DNA of 64,000 nucleotides, taken from the NCBI RefSeq assembly GCF_040954835.1, contig NC_090712.1, positions 3,977,284 through 4,041,283 of the forward strand, given 5' to 3'. This DNA comes from Lepisosteus oculatus (taxonomy: Eukaryota; Chordata; Actinopteri; Semionotiformes; Lepisosteidae). The position numbers and the translations under genes were made by a program. Of this stretch, positions 63,270 to 64,000 are shown in pieces; the stretch's first letter is position 1; the number at the start of each line of letters is the position of its first letter. Below the pieces are notes generated by a model that saw only the letters and a list, made by a program, of their open reading frames with translations, ran no database searches and had not been told where the DNA came from.

Positions 63270-63475
63270 TACTAGTGCGGTGACGTCACTGCCCTTCCCT
63301 GTAAATAGCAGGGACCGCAGCCGTTGGGCTGGGGGGACATTTCCCTTTAGCTCAACTGGCTGGGTCCCTGTTGAGTGACGCTGGAGGCCCGGGTTCGAGT
63401 CCCTGGTGGCCTGAGGCGGCAGCGGCGAGGGCGCAAACCCACGTGATCCTCGGAGCGCTACATTAGGCTGTTTCT
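63270..63475 (+). other. GC-rich island with a perfect CRE and a tRNA-like sequence
   Basis: This is a sharp GC- and CpG-rich patch in AT-rich DNA. It has TGACGTCA at 63281-63288. At about 63350-63410 a tRNA-like arrangement follows: TAGCTCAACTGG matches the Pol III A-box and GGTTCGAGTCC matches the B-box, with usual spacing. The stems do not all pair, so I take it for a tRNA pseudogene or SINE head and not a working tRNA. The CRE could instead mark an internal promoter. Confidence 0.4.
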
Positions 63476-64000
63476 GACGCAGTTTAAATTAAAACGGCAG
63501 CAACAACTGTAGTTTTCAAAATCTGTTTTATTTCCCATAATTATCTTAGCTTTTATAATATGCTGCAGTGGCTTTCACTCTAAATGAAACTAGATCTTCT
63601 GAACACATTGCAGGATATCTGAATCGTTTGAGAAACATGACATTTAGCGGATTATTTAAAGGAATATAGCTAAAATACTATGGCAGAACCACTCGGGAGT
63701 TTCATATTATCTTAAAATTCAAATCTTAGAATGCACCTTTTCAGTGCAATAGTCAATGTGCTTCATGTTTGCTTCACGCTAAGAAATCAAGATGAGTTCT
63801 GGCCCAATGAGCCCAAATGTGTGTGTCTTGAATGGAATTACCAACCTACAAAAAAATATTAGACTAAAAGTCTATAAGACAGAAGAGACAATCCTGTTGT
63901 TTAGATAACCTGTTGCAGTTGCTGCATGACTCACAGTTTTTAGGGCTAATTAACCACTAACCTTTTAATGCTTACAGTGAGACCAGGAGTGTTAGCCCTG

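Noticed and set aside
63350-63410. Functional tRNA gene
   Set aside because: A- and B-box matches are present, but the acceptor and T stems do not pair well by eye.
1-64000. CRISPR array, operon or prokaryotic elements
   Set aside because: No regularly spaced repeats; all supported genes have vertebrate families and most are spliced.

Overview
This is vertebrate nuclear DNA: AT-rich, intron-rich and dense with old interspersed repeats, with coding sequence in short exons bounded by GT..AG (once GC..AG) splice sites. The gene families, an intact-looking two-pore channel 3 type gene (lost in primates), and the repeat tails (…gcgctatataagtgtaagc…, and …ggatcaataaagtatctatcta…) point to a ray-finned fish. 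The repeats make me lean to a non-teleost such as a gar or bowfin, but I cannot prove the species.

Layout, left to right. (1) 1-14743, minus strand: the first 12 coding exons (498 codons) of a two-pore cation channel, best called tpcn3. It runs off the left edge inside domain II. A decayed tandem copy of its eleventh exon lies beside the real one. (2) 17191-17361, plus: a complete 56-residue micropeptide gene, mitoregulin (mtln). (3) 19735-20922, minus: a single-exon Golgi GPI-GalNAc transferase of the PGAP4/TMEM246 family. (4) 24049-39523, plus: a complete 20-exon nphp1 (nephrocystin-1, 684 residues). (5) 39524-54787: about 15 kb of gene-poor, repeat-rich DNA with two adjacent minus-strand open frames (48645-49202 and about 49591-49903) that look weakly coding and match nothing I recognise. 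(6) 54788-59602, plus: a complete four-exon MAL proteolipid gene. (7) 60657-60746, plus: the first coding exon of a second MAL-type gene that continues off the right edge.

The genes do not form one pathway; this is a syntenic block. NPHP1, MTLN and a MAL-family gene (MALL) also lie together on human chromosome 2q13. The window keeps that neighbourhood and adds three differences: tpcn3, which has no functional human counterpart; a PGAP4-type gene between mtln and nphp1 (human PGAP4 is on chromosome 9); and a tandem pair of MAL-type genes where human has MALL. The products act in endolysosomal or plasma-membrane ion flow (tpcn3), mitochondrial fatty-acid oxidation and respiration (mtln), Golgi GPI-anchor remodelling (pgap4-like), the ciliary transition zone (nphp1) and raft or apical membrane traffic (mal).

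I saw no CRISPR array, operon or clear viral gene. The most unusual items are the dead tpcn3 exon copy, the displaced pgap4-like gene, the tandem mal pair, the unexplained open frames near 49 kb and a perfect 15-bp hairpin at 43390-43423. All exon joins were made by eye from splice consensus, reading frame and remembered family sequences. No database search was possible.
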